From contig CAVYTX010000003.1 of assembly GCA_963771545.1 (NCBI GenBank), positions 887,936-951,935 on the forward strand: a DNA stretch of 64,000 nucleotides. The letters run 5' to 3'. Positions 1 to 7,815 of the stretch are shown piece by piece; position 1 is the first letter of the stretch, and each line of letters begins with the position of its first letter. A model generated the notes under the pieces. The model was not told the DNA's origin, made no database searches, and saw only the letters and a list, made by a program, of their open reading frames with translations. Source of the DNA: CAKZLS01 sp963771545 (GTDB lineage: Bacteria > Pseudomonadota > Alphaproteobacteria > Rhodospirillales > Defluviicoccaceae). The translations under genes and the position numbers were made by a program.

Positions 1-328
1 CTGCCGGCATCGCCGAGGCGCCAAACCCGGGGAAATCGGGCGCCAGTACATGATATCGCCGAGCGAGTTCGGGTATCAAGTTGCGGTACATGTGTGACGA
101 GGTGGGGAAGCCATGGAGCAACAAGACGGTTGGACGCGCGGGGTCGCCCGCCTCGCGATAAGCGATCTCCACTCCGTCAATCGACTCGCTGCGGTAGTGG
201 ACCTGAGCGGTGGTGATGTTTGGCGTAATCGTCGCGTCTGCCAAAACGGGGGAAGGCGCTGCGAGCGGCGCCACGAGAGCGAATGCGAGCGCGTTTGCGC
301 CAACAAGGGTGCGAATGTCGTGAATCAT
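1..328 (-). CDS. Alpha/beta hydrolase, exported, C-terminus beyond the left edge
   Basis: The first 109 codons of an alpha/beta-hydrolase-fold enzyme. The start ATG (326-328, minus strand) has a GGAG about six bases upstream. Residues 1-32 look like a signal peptide (hydrophobic core ending near LADA). A typical fold start follows: ESIDGVEIAYREAG, then LLLHGFPTSSHMYR, whose HGFP is the oxyanion-hole motif, then APDFPGFGAS. This resembles the epoxide hydrolase/haloalkane dehalogenase branch. The nucleophile and catalytic His lie outside the window, so the substrate cannot be judged. The ORF stays open to base 1. Confidence 0.85.
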   Translation of the reverse strand, partial: MIHDIRTLVGANALAFALVAPLAAPSPVLADATITPNITTAQVHYRSESIDGVEIAYREAGDPARPTVLLLHGFPTSSHMYRNLIPELARRYHVLAPDFPGFGASAMPA

Positions 329-357
329 AGCGATCTCCTTTCGATCTTGGATTGCTG

Positions 358-987
358 TCAGGTTCGGTCACGGAGTGCGGCTTTGAGGGAGGCGTTCTCC
401 GCTTTTAAGCGCGCAAGTTCGTCTCGCAGCGGAGCCAGGTGCACCTCGAATTCTTCGAGTGTCAGACGTTGGGGAATATGCTGGGGGCAATTCCAATCGA
501 CGGCCTCGATGGTAATCACCACGGCGCGTTCCGGCCGGGCGCTGTACGTCGCGCTATGGAGACGTTTGACCAGCTCCGCGTCGTCGGCAATGTCGACGAT
601 CCTGGCCCGACCCCAGATTTTCAGCCGCCGGCGGTTCGGATAATCCATCAGGATCAGTGAAATCCGATCGTTTTCTTCCACGTTGCCGACGCTCAGATAT
701 TGGCGATTGCCGCGGAAGTCGGCATAGGCGATGGTCTGGTCGTTCAGCACTTTGAGGAAGCCTGGCGGACCGCCCCGGAATTGCACGTACGGCCATCCCG
801 TGTTGGTTACCGTTGCCTGATAGAAACCGTCCCGCGCGGCGATGAACCGCAGTTCGGAGTCGCCGAAGCGATCGGCGCGGTCCGCTTTAGGGGTGAGAAA
901 TTTGGCGTAGGCGCCGGCCGAACCCTGACGCTCCTGCACGGCGCGAACGGCTGGGGTGAAGGCGATTTCCGCAAAGGCGCGAGCCAT
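358..987 (-). CDS. Pyridoxamine 5'-phosphate oxidase-family flavin-binding protein
   Basis: 209 residues, starting at an ATG with a strong GGAGG ten bases upstream. The central region (about residues 35-160) has the split-barrel PPOX pattern: GFYQATVTNTGWPYVQFRGG, then DFRGNRQYLSVGN, then RISLILMDYPNRRRLKIWGR. Members bind FMN or related flavins and act as small oxidoreductases; the substrate is unknown. The last 35 residues (LRDELARLKAENASLKAAL) form a short predicted coiled coil, which may mediate dimerisation. The gene is divergent from the LysR regulator at 1102 and may be under its control, which is inference from position only. The hydrolase at 1-328 lies just downstream on the same strand. 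Confidence 0.85.
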   Translation of the reverse strand: MARAFAEIAFTPAVRAVQERQGSAGAYAKFLTPKADRADRFGDSELRFIAARDGFYQATVTNTGWPYVQFRGGPPGFLKVLNDQTIAYADFRGNRQYLSVGNVEENDRISLILMDYPNRRRLKIWGRARIVDIADDAELVKRLHSATYSARPERAVVITIEAVDWNCPQHIPQRLTLEEFEVHLAPLRDELARLKAENASLKAALRDRT

Positions 988-1039
988 GATGTCCTCCGGT
1001 GTATCGTTAGCCCGTATCGGCTGGGTGGAGCACCATCGA

Positions 1040-1101
1040 CTATTTCTTGGAAATGGATAATATGTGAAATTATCAATAAATTATTCCTTCAAGTGGAATT
1101 A
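1040..1101. promoter_or_regulatory. AT-rich divergent promoter region between PPOX gene and lysR
   Basis: The 114-bp gap between the divergent genes contains an AT-rich block (ATAATATGTGAAATTATC followed by AATAAATTATTCC) in otherwise GC-rich DNA. It has the short A/T-rich inverted-repeat character expected of a LysR-type operator. No specific binding site can be proven by eye. Confidence 0.35.
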
Positions 1102-2010
1102 ATGGATCGATTTCGCGAACTCTCGACGTTTGTCTCGGTTGCCGAAGAGGGCGCATTCAACGCCGCAGCGCGGCGGCTTCACATGTCGCCTCCGGCCGTC
1201 ACACGGTTCGTAACGGCGCTTGAGGCGCGTCTCGACGTGCAACTGTTCACGCGGACGACCCGGCAAGTGGCGCTGACCGAAGCCGGGCGGCGGTTTCACA
1301 CCGATGCCGTCCGTATCCTCGCTGAACTGGAGGAGGCCGAGGCTTCCGCCGCGGGAGACCATGACGCGCCTCGGGGCGAGTTGCGGATTACGGCGCCGGT
1401 TATCTTCGGCCGGCGTTTCATCGCGCCGATCCTGTGCGATTATCTCGACGCCTATCCGGCGGTGAGGGCCAGCACGTTGTTTGTCGACCGGATTGTCAAC
1501 CTGATCGATGAAGGGCTCGATGTCGCGGTGCGGATCGGCGACCTGCCGGATTCCTCGCTGTCCGCCGCCAGGGTCGGCTCGGTGCGCCGGGTGACGGTCG
1601 CCGCGCCGGATTACCTTGCGCGGTCGACAACGCCGAGGACCCCCGAGGATCTCCATGACCATCGGATCATATTCCCCACGGGTTTGGGGACGGTCCCCAA
1701 ATGGGAGTTCATCAGGAGCGACGAGAGGCGCTCCGTCGGTTTTCAACCGTCTCTGGCTGTCAACACCATGGACGCGGCGATCGACGCCACACTCGCCGGT
1801 TGGGGTCTGACACGGGTTCTGTCATACCAGGTCGCGGATGCACTGATGTCGGGCGCGCTCGTGGAAGTGCTGAGGGACTACGACGACCATCTGATGCCGA
1901 TTCACCTTTTGCATTCCGAAGGCCGGCGGGCCGCCGCCAAAATTAGGGTATTCGTCGACGTTGCGGCAACGCGGCTTCGCGGCGACGCGGGTCGGCTGTC
2001 CGCGCTGTAA
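1102..2010 (+). CDS. LysR-family transcriptional regulator
   Basis: 302 residues from ATG 1102. An upstream in-frame extension exists, but the protein clearly begins MDRFRELSTFVSVAEEG. Residues 1-60 form the winged helix-turn-helix (GAFNAAARRLHMSPPAVTRF is the recognition region), and residues 90-300 form the substrate-binding domain (GELRITAPVIFGRRFIAPIL, then DVAVRIGDLPDSSL). This matches the subgroup that usually controls a divergently transcribed oxidoreductase or efflux gene. The divergent PPOX gene is the natural candidate target. The inducer is unknown. Confidence 0.93.
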   Translation: MDRFRELSTFVSVAEEGAFNAAARRLHMSPPAVTRFVTALEARLDVQLFTRTTRQVALTEAGRRFHTDAVRILAELEEAEASAAGDHDAPRGELRITAPVIFGRRFIAPILCDYLDAYPAVRASTLFVDRIVNLIDEGLDVAVRIGDLPDSSLSAARVGSVRRVTVAAPDYLARSTTPRTPEDLHDHRIIFPTGLGTVPKWEFIRSDERRSVGFQPSLAVNTMDAAIDATLAGWGLTRVLSYQVADALMSGALVEVLRDYDDHLMPIHLLHSEGRRAAAKIRVFVDVAATRLRGDAGRLSAL

Positions 2011-2309
2011 GTCGATCCGATGTCTTGATCAGAGTGATGTGCACGGGGTTTTCGACCCCCGTGACCTGACTGCTTCAGTCGCCTCTCTCCCTCGGCTTTT
2101 TTCCCCGAGAGAATCGGCCAAATCACGGTCGCGCCCATCTTGTGCTCCTATATGCAACCATAACAGGCAATTAACAATAAAATCTCCTTAAAATAGTAGT
2201 AACCGCTTGACGGCGCCCCGGATAACCCATATGGAGTAATTATTGCGAGCATAAACATCAAATACACACGTATATAGTGTATTTGAACCGGCGGAAAAGG
2301 AACCTGGAA
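2011..2309. promoter_or_regulatory. Intergenic region with an AAATACAC-N9-GTGTATTT inverted repeat
   Basis: About 300 bp without a gene. The right half (about 2150-2285) is AT-rich and holds a perfect 8-bp inverted repeat, AAATACAC (2260-2267) and GTGTATTT (2277-2284), with a 9-bp spacer. It lies 25 bp before the ATG of the next gene, where an operator or promoter would be expected. A GGGG-TTTTCGA-CCCC hairpin lies near 2047-2061 behind lysR and could be a weak terminator. Both roles are inference. Confidence 0.4.
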
Positions 2310-3050
2310 ATGCCGAGACAGATCGACGGAATGGCCCGCGAAGCTTCTTCGATCGCTCGGCGGATTTCGACGCTGGTTCTGATCGTGTCCGTCCTGATGA
2401 CCGCCCTCGTCCTCCATCGGCCCGCCGCCGCCGCCGAAGATCGCCGGAGCTTCTTTCACAGCATCGAGATTCGCTTCGACAAGATGGACGCATTCCGGAA
2501 GTGGAACTCGGCCGTCGCCCGCTATGCCCAGGAGCAGGACCGGACACGGGGGCAGGAGTGCCGGAACGACGACTCGGCCGCTTGCGCGTACCGGCGCCTC
2601 GACTCCTTTCTCGATACCCTTCGCGGCAAGACCCGCCACGAGCAGCTCGTCGCCGTCAATGCGCACATGAACGCGCGGCCTTACGCGCCCGATACCAAGA
2701 CCTGGGGCCAGAAGGACTACTGGGCGACTCCGGCCGAGTTCATGACCCACTCCGGCGATTGCGAGGATTTCGCCATCGCCAAGTTCTTCGCCCTCAAGCG
2801 CCTGGGCTGGAACGCCAACGCGCTTCGTCTGGCGGCGGTGAAGGATCTGAAGCGCGGCGAGGGGCACGCGGTGCTCGTCGCGTTCGATGGCGCCAAGAGC
2901 TGGATGCTCGACAATCAGATCAAGCAGGTGGTCGAAACCGACACCGTCCGCCACTACGAGGCCGTTTACTCCATCAACGAGAACTTCTGGTGGCGCCACA
3001 AGGTAATGACCGCTTCACGCAGCGCCGGCATCCAAACGGCGGCGCGGTAG
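2310..3050 (+). CDS. Transglutaminase-like cysteine protease (BTLCP/LapG-like), periplasmic
   Basis: 246 residues from ATG 2310, which has AAGGAA upstream; an in-frame ATG at 2277 lacks a ribosome site. Residues 15-45 hold a hydrophobic export signal ending near RPAAAAED. The catalytic Cys lies in HSGDCEDFAIAKFFALK, the His in GEGHAVLVAF and the Asp in MLDNQIKQV, the Cys-His-Asp triad of bacterial transglutaminase-like cysteine proteases. LapG, the known member, cuts RTX adhesins in the periplasm to release biofilm. No LapD partner is adjacent. The RTX proteins at 30.8 and 60 kb are possible but untested substrates. Confidence 0.85.
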   Translation: MPRQIDGMAREASSIARRISTLVLIVSVLMTALVLHRPAAAAEDRRSFFHSIEIRFDKMDAFRKWNSAVARYAQEQDRTRGQECRNDDSAACAYRRLDSFLDTLRGKTRHEQLVAVNAHMNARPYAPDTKTWGQKDYWATPAEFMTHSGDCEDFAIAKFFALKRLGWNANALRLAAVKDLKRGEGHAVLVAFDGAKSWMLDNQIKQVVETDTVRHYEAVYSINENFWWRHKVMTASRSAGIQTAAR

Positions 3051-3177
3051 CCCTCTCCAATCCATCCAATCGAACGGCCGACGGTCGGGGAACGGCCCGC
3101 CGTCGCACCGATGAGCGCTTTCCTTTTAAATTAGAAATAGTGTATGTAATGGCACGGCAAAACCGGGGTGATCGGCG

Positions 3178-3399
3178 ATGAGTGGCTGGGGCTGTCCCAA
3201 TGAATTGAAGGGTACGTGTCTGCGGGTGGAAGGGCGCGAATGCGACCCGGGCATGAAGGGTTGCGTCCTGTTCGGCCGGTTCGTATTCAGCACGGACGAA
3301 AAGAACATCTCTCGCCATGCTCGCGCCGCCGCCGAGCGGAAGGACGCGGCGACCCCGTCCGCCGACGCCGCGACGGCGCGCCCCAAGCCGCGGGGCTGA
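3178..3399 (+). CDS. Small four-cysteine protein of unknown function
   Basis: 73 residues from ATG 3178. The first 35 residues look well ordered, with cysteines at 6, 14, 22 and 29 (GCPNELKGTC, GRECDPGMKGC) followed by VLFGRFVFS. The rest is Ala/Arg/Lys-rich and probably disordered. The regular cysteine spacing suggests metal or Fe-S binding, which is inference. No family recognised. The upstream region holds AGTGTATGT, resembling the repeat at 2260-2284. Confidence 0.6.
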   Translation: MSGWGCPNELKGTCLRVEGRECDPGMKGCVLFGRFVFSTDEKNISRHARAAAERKDAATPSADAATARPKPRG

Positions 3400-3419
3400 C
3401 CCGCTCGTTCGATCGCGTC

Positions 3420-3893
3420 TCAGATCGGCCAGACGCGCCGGGATAAAAACTCCCCAATTTTCCGGTCATGGGTGGTGATGTGATGCATCAGCCAGTGCTC
3501 GAGATATCGGGTGACGGCGACGGCTTCGATCTTCTCCGTTCCCCTGACCAGCTTTGCCAGGAACCTCTCCGCGTCGCGCATCAGCTTGGTGTGCTGGGCC
3601 TTGTGCTGGTCGTGGTCGTCGTAGCCGATATCCACCATTATTCGCTCCTCGTGGGCGAAGTGCCGGCGCACCCGGTGGATGAACAGGTGATAGCGAAGGG
3701 CGAATGTGTGGGCGTCGCACCCCCGGCTCAGGGCCTCGAGCAATGCGTAATAGTGCGCGATCAACCGCTCGTGCTCGGCGTCGATTTCCGGAACGCCGAT
3801 CATCGCCGCCTCGATCGTCTCGGCGCGGAGTTGCTCGAGGGTCGGGGCCGGTGGCGGTTCCGGCACGCAGGTCGTCGGCAGACCCTTGGCCAC
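3420..3893 (-). CDS. Bacteriohemerythrin-like oxygen-binding protein
   Basis: 157 residues from a GTG at 3893, the first possible start after an in-frame upstream stop. The four-helix diiron pattern is visible: VPEIDAEHERLIAHYYALLE, then HRVRRHFAHEERIM (HxxxE), then HDQHKAQHTKL, then MHHITTHDRKIGEF (HxxxxD). Hemerythrins bind O2 reversibly through a non-haem diiron site, usually in the cytoplasm of microaerophilic or motile bacteria. There is no fused sensory domain. It converges with the small cysteine protein to its left. Role: O2 storage or sensing. Confidence 0.88.
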   Translation of the reverse strand: MAKGLPTTCVPEPPPAPTLEQLRAETIEAAMIGVPEIDAEHERLIAHYYALLEALSRGCDAHTFALRYHLFIHRVRRHFAHEERIMVDIGYDDHDQHKAQHTKLMRDAERFLAKLVRGTEKIEAVAVTRYLEHWLMHHITTHDRKIGEFLSRRVWPI

Positions 3894-4048
3894 GTTTTTG
3901 GGCTCCGGCTTTTTCTTGGTTTTGTCTTGACCGGCCTCTTCGAGCGCCTTCCGGTCGCGGGTGACAGCGGACGGGGTTCAGCGCGTTTCATTAAGGCGCG
4001 GTCGTTTTTCGTTCACGGTCGCGACCGCGGGATTCGAGAGTCCCGGCC

Positions 4049-4387
4049 TCAGAACCAGCTGGAGAAAACACCCTCGATCTTGCAGCCGCCATGGGTATAG
4101 ACGTCCTGCACTCCGCAGTCCGGCCACATCTCGATGACGATTTGGCCGCTGGAGCACGACGGCGGCCGTCCATAGAAACTGTAGCCGCTCACCGTTCCGT
4201 CTCCCCTGTTTTGTCCCGCCGCGAAACGCTCCGTCTGCCACTGGACATCCGTCATATCGCTCATGGAAAGGCGGTGCTGTTTCAACTCGAACTCGGCCCG
4301 CGACGCGCACGGATTGTCCTGAGCCCACGCGGTTCCGGCGGCCACGAAGACAACACCGGCCGCGATCATCGATCTGATAGCTTTCAT
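4049..4387 (-). CDS. Exported cysteine-containing protein of unknown function
   Basis: 112 residues. A clean signal peptide (MKAIRSMIAAGVVFVAAG, cut after AWA) leads to a mature part with four cysteines (NPC, PPSCSS, PDCG, GGCKIEG), enough for two disulfides in the periplasm. The N-terminal half has a polar helix containing QHRLSMSDMTDVQWQ. No family recognised. Confidence 0.7.
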   Translation of the reverse strand: MKAIRSMIAAGVVFVAAGTAWAQDNPCASRAEFELKQHRLSMSDMTDVQWQTERFAAGQNRGDGTVSGYSFYGRPPSCSSGQIVIEMWPDCGVQDVYTHGGCKIEGVFSSWF

Positions 4388-4608
4388 TAGTGCGTAACCC
4401 CCTTCCTGGATTGCTTAATTTCATCGTCCATCACTTACGGCTTAAGATGATGGCATCGCCGGGAAGGCATGTACAGTCCCTACGGTGCCGACAAAAAGCT
4501 GTTATTGATCGAAGCGGGCCTTTCGGTGCACTATCCGAACCGGTGTATTTGTATGGCCGAACGCGACTATTCGTTTGGCCGCGTCTACAACAATGGGGAA
4601 TTAAGATC

Positions 4609-4932
4609 ATGCGAAAGATTCTGTCTGCTGCCGTTGTGGGTGCCTGTCTGGCTTTCACCTCGGCTCAAGCGGCCGAAATGAACCCGAGAGACAAAGCCGT
4701 CTTCGACATGCTATCGCCGGAGCTGCAAGAGAAGGTGAAGGCGCGCTTGACGGACGGCAATACCGTGCGCGGTGTCCTTGAGACCATGTTGCTCAATGAG
4801 ATCTCGCAGCTTTTCGCGACCAACCGTATCGAAGCGGTCGATTTCGAGGATGGCGTCGCAATCGTCGAAAAACCCGACGGCGATGTCGATACCGTTTATT
4901 TCATGACGGAGACATTAATGATCAAGAAATAA
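4609..4932 (+). CDS. Small exported protein of unknown function
   Basis: 107 residues from ATG 4609. The start is chosen because it opens a signal peptide (MRKILSAAVVGACLAF, cut near AQAA). The mature protein has a helical first half (DKAVFDMLSPELQEKVKARL) and a strand-rich end (EAVDFEDGVAIVEKPDGD), typical of a small periplasmic protein. A GC-rich hairpin follows directly. No family assignment. Confidence 0.7.
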   Translation: MRKILSAAVVGACLAFTSAQAAEMNPRDKAVFDMLSPELQEKVKARLTDGNTVRGVLETMLLNEISQLFATNRIEAVDFEDGVAIVEKPDGDVDTVYFMTETLMIKK

Positions 4933-4938
4933 CGGAGC

Positions 4939-4970
4939 GGGCGCCGGCCGGAAGATCGGCGCCCATTCTT
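4939..4970 (+). terminator. Stem-loop terminator after the small exported protein
   Basis: Perfect 8-bp stem GGGCGCCG (4939-4946) and CGGCGCCC (4957-4964) with a 10-base loop, followed by ATTCTT, starting seven bases after the stop codon. The T-tract is weak. Confidence 0.5.
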
Positions 4971-5029
4971 CCGTGTCGCGGTCGTGATAAGATGCTCGAC
5001 GACCGCATTAAAACATCCCGACAGAGTGA

Positions 5030-5305
5030 GTGCGTCCTGTGATCCTGATCGTCGCCGTTTTCATTGCCTTGGGCGTCGGCCTGTTCGCGCGGATGGCCCG
5101 TCAGCGCTCTTTCGTCCTCTGGGCTTTGATCACCTTCGCGATCCTGTTCGTTTCCGAGATGGTGATCCGTGGCATTCTTGTGTTGCTGTTGACGGGGGTC
5201 ACCGACACCACCGCGCTCACCATCATCATCTACATCAGCTTCGGCGGCATGGTGCTGCTCTGCGCCGCCATCCTGCCTGCCGCTCCATCCGAAACCGACG
5301 GGTGA
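5030..5305 (+). CDS. Small three-helix membrane protein
   Basis: 91 residues from a GTG at 5030. Three hydrophobic segments: about residues 3-20 (VILIVAVFIALGVGLFA), 28-52 (VLWALITFAILFVSEM, then GILVLLL) and 62-84 (LTIIIYISFGGMVLLCAAIL). Arginines between segments 1 and 2 suggest a cytoplasmic loop. No family recognised. Confidence 0.6.
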   Translation: MRPVILIVAVFIALGVGLFARMARQRSFVLWALITFAILFVSEMVIRGILVLLLTGVTDTTALTIIIYISFGGMVLLCAAILPAAPSETDG

Positions 5306-5327
5306 TTCGCCAAATCCTCGGAATGCC

Positions 5328-5435
5328 GTGTCAGCCGATCTGATCAAGAAAATCATCATTGCCGTGATAGGCGTTTGCCTGATCGTGTGGATGCTGCTCC
5401 TGGTGCGAACGCTGGCCTCGTCGCCGCTTGTCTGA
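5328..5435 (+). CDS. Very small single-helix membrane peptide
   Basis: A 35-codon reading frame from GTG 5328, 22 bases after the previous stop. It encodes two lysines followed by one long hydrophobic helix (IIIAVIGVCLIVWMLLLV) and a short polar tail ending ASSPLV. Proximity to the three-helix membrane gene suggests co-transcription. There is no clear ribosome-binding site. Confidence 0.4.
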   Translation: MSADLIKKIIIAVIGVCLIVWMLLLVRTLASSPLV

Positions 5436-5709
5436 GCGACCCTTTCCGTAATCGTATCCCGATCTTTTTGGTGGGGGCGATGCCGAAGGAGTGACCTCCC
5501 ATGGTCGCTTCGCACATGAGTATGGCCAACGACAACCTGTTTGGGGTATAAAGTCGGCAGTTTGACCCGCGAATGTGACCCGGTTCACAGTCACGCTTCG
5601 AGCCATCGGTCATCATCTACGGTGTTCATTTGGCCGCGCGAATCAGCAGTTGTTGAAAAAAGCACCCATTCGGGTTATCACAGAATGCGCTAAACGGGGT
5701 GGTCGACTT

Positions 5710-6255
5710 ATGAAATCCAAGGTCGTTACCGTTTTTCTCCACAATCTGGTTCATCGTTGGGCGGTCCGCATCGGTCCCGGCGTCGTTGCGGCGAGCGCCC
5801 TGGTGCTGGTTTTGTGCGCCGACGCGACGGCGGACATCGTCGGCGAGGCGCGGATCATCGATGGCGACACCATCGAAATTTCGGGCGAACGCATCCGTCT
5901 TCACGGCATCGACGCGCCGGAAACCCGTCAAACCTGCGAGGTGGCGGGTGTTCCGTGGCGGTGCGGCGAGAGCGCGACATTGGCTCTCGTGGATGGAACC
6001 GTTGGGCACCCGGTGACCTGCAAGGGCGATAAGAGAGACCGGTACGGCCGGATTATCGCCGTGTGCTACTCCGGTGAACGGGACCTGAACGCGATGATGG
6101 TGCGCGAGGGCTGGGCGCTCGCGTATCGGCGCTACGCCAAGGACTACGTCGACGACGAAACCGAGGCCCGCGACGCCGCGAAGGGGATCTGGCGGGCGGA
6201 TTTCGTGGAGCCTTGGAAGTGGCGGCGCAACAAGCGGCAAACCGCGCAAAGGTAG
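5710..6255 (+). CDS. Thermonuclease-family (SNase-like) exported nuclease
   Basis: 181 residues from ATG 5710. A signal or anchor segment (residues 22-42, VVAASALVLVLCADA) precedes the OB-fold nuclease domain. Family motifs: RIIDGDTIEISGERIRLHGI (Ca2+-binding Asp), then DAPETRQTC, then KRDRYGRIIAVCY with the catalytic Arg, then MMVREGWALAYRRYA. It likely acts on DNA or RNA outside the inner membrane. The stop is four bases before radC. Confidence 0.9.
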   Translation: MKSKVVTVFLHNLVHRWAVRIGPGVVAASALVLVLCADATADIVGEARIIDGDTIEISGERIRLHGIDAPETRQTCEVAGVPWRCGESATLALVDGTVGHPVTCKGDKRDRYGRIIAVCYSGERDLNAMMVREGWALAYRRYAKDYVDDETEARDAAKGIWRADFVEPWKWRRNKRQTAQR

Positions 6256-6259
6256 GCCG

Positions 6260-7207
6260 ATGCCGAGGTCGCTCGACACAACGTTGAAGTCCGCGGGACT
6301 GATCGTCAGCGAGCACGCCGCGTCCTCGGGAGAGACCGTTTACAGGGTCAGCGGCAAGACGTTTACCCATCGAAAGCTGTTCCGGGAGCTGGGCGGTCAG
6401 TGGAACGGGATGGAGGAAGTCTGGACTTTTTCCGGCGCCGATCCGCGCGCGGCCGTTACCGAGGCGCTTGCGGGCGCCGAAGCCGCCCGGGGATTGTCGG
6501 ACGTGCAGCCCGCCGGACTTGTCCGGCCGAACGAGCCTCACTACTGGGGGCATCGCAAGCGTTTGCGCGATCGTTTGCTTGCCGGGGACGAGGACGCTCT
6601 TCCCGACTATGAACTGCTCGAGTTGCTGCTGTTCTATTGGAACAAACGGGCGGATACCAAGCCGCTGGCCAAGCAACTCCTGGACCGGTTCGACCAGAGC
6701 CTGCCGCGCGTGCTCAATGCGCGGCCCGAGCAGCTCGAAGAATTCGAGAACATCGACCGGCGCGCCCTCGCTCTATTCAAGGCCGTGCGTTTGCTGGCGG
6801 CGCGGATGGTCAAGGAGGAGATGTCGGAGCAGCCGGTGCTCGACACGTGGGACAAGCTGATCGAGTACCTGCGGGCGAGCATGGCCCACAGCATGATCGA
6901 GCAATTCCGGGTGCTCTTTCTCGATCGGATGAATGTCCTGATCAGCGATCAGGTCCAGCACGAAGGCACGATCGACCACACCGCCGCCTACCCCCGCGAA
7001 GTCGTCAAGCAGGCGCTAAAGGTGGATGCCTCGGCGATCGTGGTGGTCCACAATCATCCGAGCAATCACCCCAAACCGTCCAAGGCGGACATCGCCATGA
7101 CCCGCGATATCCGGGAAGCCGTGGAGAAGGTGGGTGTCATGCTGCACGACCATCTGATCATCTCCAGGCGCGGTCACACCAGCTTCCGCCAGTTGGGCCT
7201 TCTCTAA
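6260..7207 (+). CDS. radC: RadC/JAMM-family protein with an extra N-terminal region
   Basis: 315 residues, longer than the usual ~225. The C-terminal part is canonical RadC: HYWGHRKRLRDRLLAGD and LPDYELLELLLF (helix-hairpin-helix region), then the metalloprotease-like motif VVVHNHPSNHPKPSKADI ending in LHDHLIISRRG. RadC proteins are JAMM-fold; their cellular role is unsettled despite the DNA-repair name. The first ~75 residues (YRVSGKTFTHRKLFRELGGQ, then WNGMEEVWTF) are an added small module, judged by eye to resemble strand-helix modules of some plasmid and phage proteins. It begins four bases after the nuclease gene, so the two are probably co-transcribed. Confidence 0.9.
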   Translation: MPRSLDTTLKSAGLIVSEHAASSGETVYRVSGKTFTHRKLFRELGGQWNGMEEVWTFSGADPRAAVTEALAGAEAARGLSDVQPAGLVRPNEPHYWGHRKRLRDRLLAGDEDALPDYELLELLLFYWNKRADTKPLAKQLLDRFDQSLPRVLNARPEQLEEFENIDRRALALFKAVRLLAARMVKEEMSEQPVLDTWDKLIEYLRASMAHSMIEQFRVLFLDRMNVLISDQVQHEGTIDHTAAYPREVVKQALKVDASAIVVVHNHPSNHPKPSKADIAMTRDIREAVEKVGVMLHDHLIISRRGHTSFRQLGLL

Positions 7208-7234
7208 TACCAATCTGCGTTGATACGGCCTCGA

Positions 7235-7263
7235 TAAAAAAAGTCCGCCCCGAGGGGCGGACT
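7235..7263 (-). terminator. Rho-independent terminator of the lipoprotein gene
   Basis: Read on the minus strand: AGTCCGCCCC, three-base loop, GGGCGGACT, then a run of T (the A-tract at 7235-7242 on the plus strand). It lies ~110 bases after the stop of the alanine-rich lipoprotein gene and faces radC from the other side. Confidence 0.75.
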
Positions 7264-7370
7264 CTGTCGCATGCAGACCGGTCTGTCGAAACGGAACGCA
7301 CCATTCAGCCGGCAAACGCGGCGAATGGTCGCGCGTCAATCGGCCGACCCGTTCATCGCGGATTGCAAAC

Positions 7371-7658
7371 TTACTTGCGTAGCGTTTTTTGGAACATCCG
7401 CTCGGCTCTCTCGGCCGCCGCATTCGCCGCCGCCGCCGCGTTTCGGGCTTCCGCCGCCGCCGCCGCCGCGTTGTTCGACGCCTGCAAGGACATCTCCTGG
7501 GCTTTCACCGATTCGGCTCTGGTCGCCCGCACCTCGTCCCTGAGTTGCGCGACATCGCTCCGCAATGCGTCAACGTCGCTCTGCGACGCACACGCGCCGA
7601 CGGCCAAAGTGGCGGCCACGAGCGCAAACGGAACGGCTCTCTTAAAAGCCACTTTCAT
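7371..7658 (-). CDS. Lpp-like alanine-rich outer-membrane lipoprotein
   Basis: 95 residues. The start at 7658 is chosen over an in-frame upstream start because GGAGG lies nine bases before it. A lipoprotein signal ends in the lipobox VGAC, giving Cys24 for acylation. The mature chain is one long helix with heptads (SDVDALRSDVAQLRDEV) and a run of alanines (ASNNAAAAAAEARNAAAAA), the alanine-zipper form of Lpp. It ends in LRK, and a C-terminal Lys is the residue Lpp uses for peptidoglycan linkage. Likely a trimeric envelope tether; the next gene is an L,D-transpeptidase. Confidence 0.85.
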   Translation of the reverse strand: MKVAFKRAVPFALVAATLAVGACASQSDVDALRSDVAQLRDEVRATRAESVKAQEMSLQASNNAAAAAAEARNAAAAANAAAERAERMFQKTLRK

Positions 7659-7815
7659 ACTATCCTCCAAATTCACTTTCTGATTCGGCAGGTGCCGGTA
7701 CGCGGCAAGGCCATCGCCACGCCACCCCCTCGTTTAGAAAGACCGCCGGCGGAAATCAAGCTTTCCGTCGTGGTGGGATGGCGGAATGATCGAGTTCGGC
7801 CTTCCCAGCAAGCCT

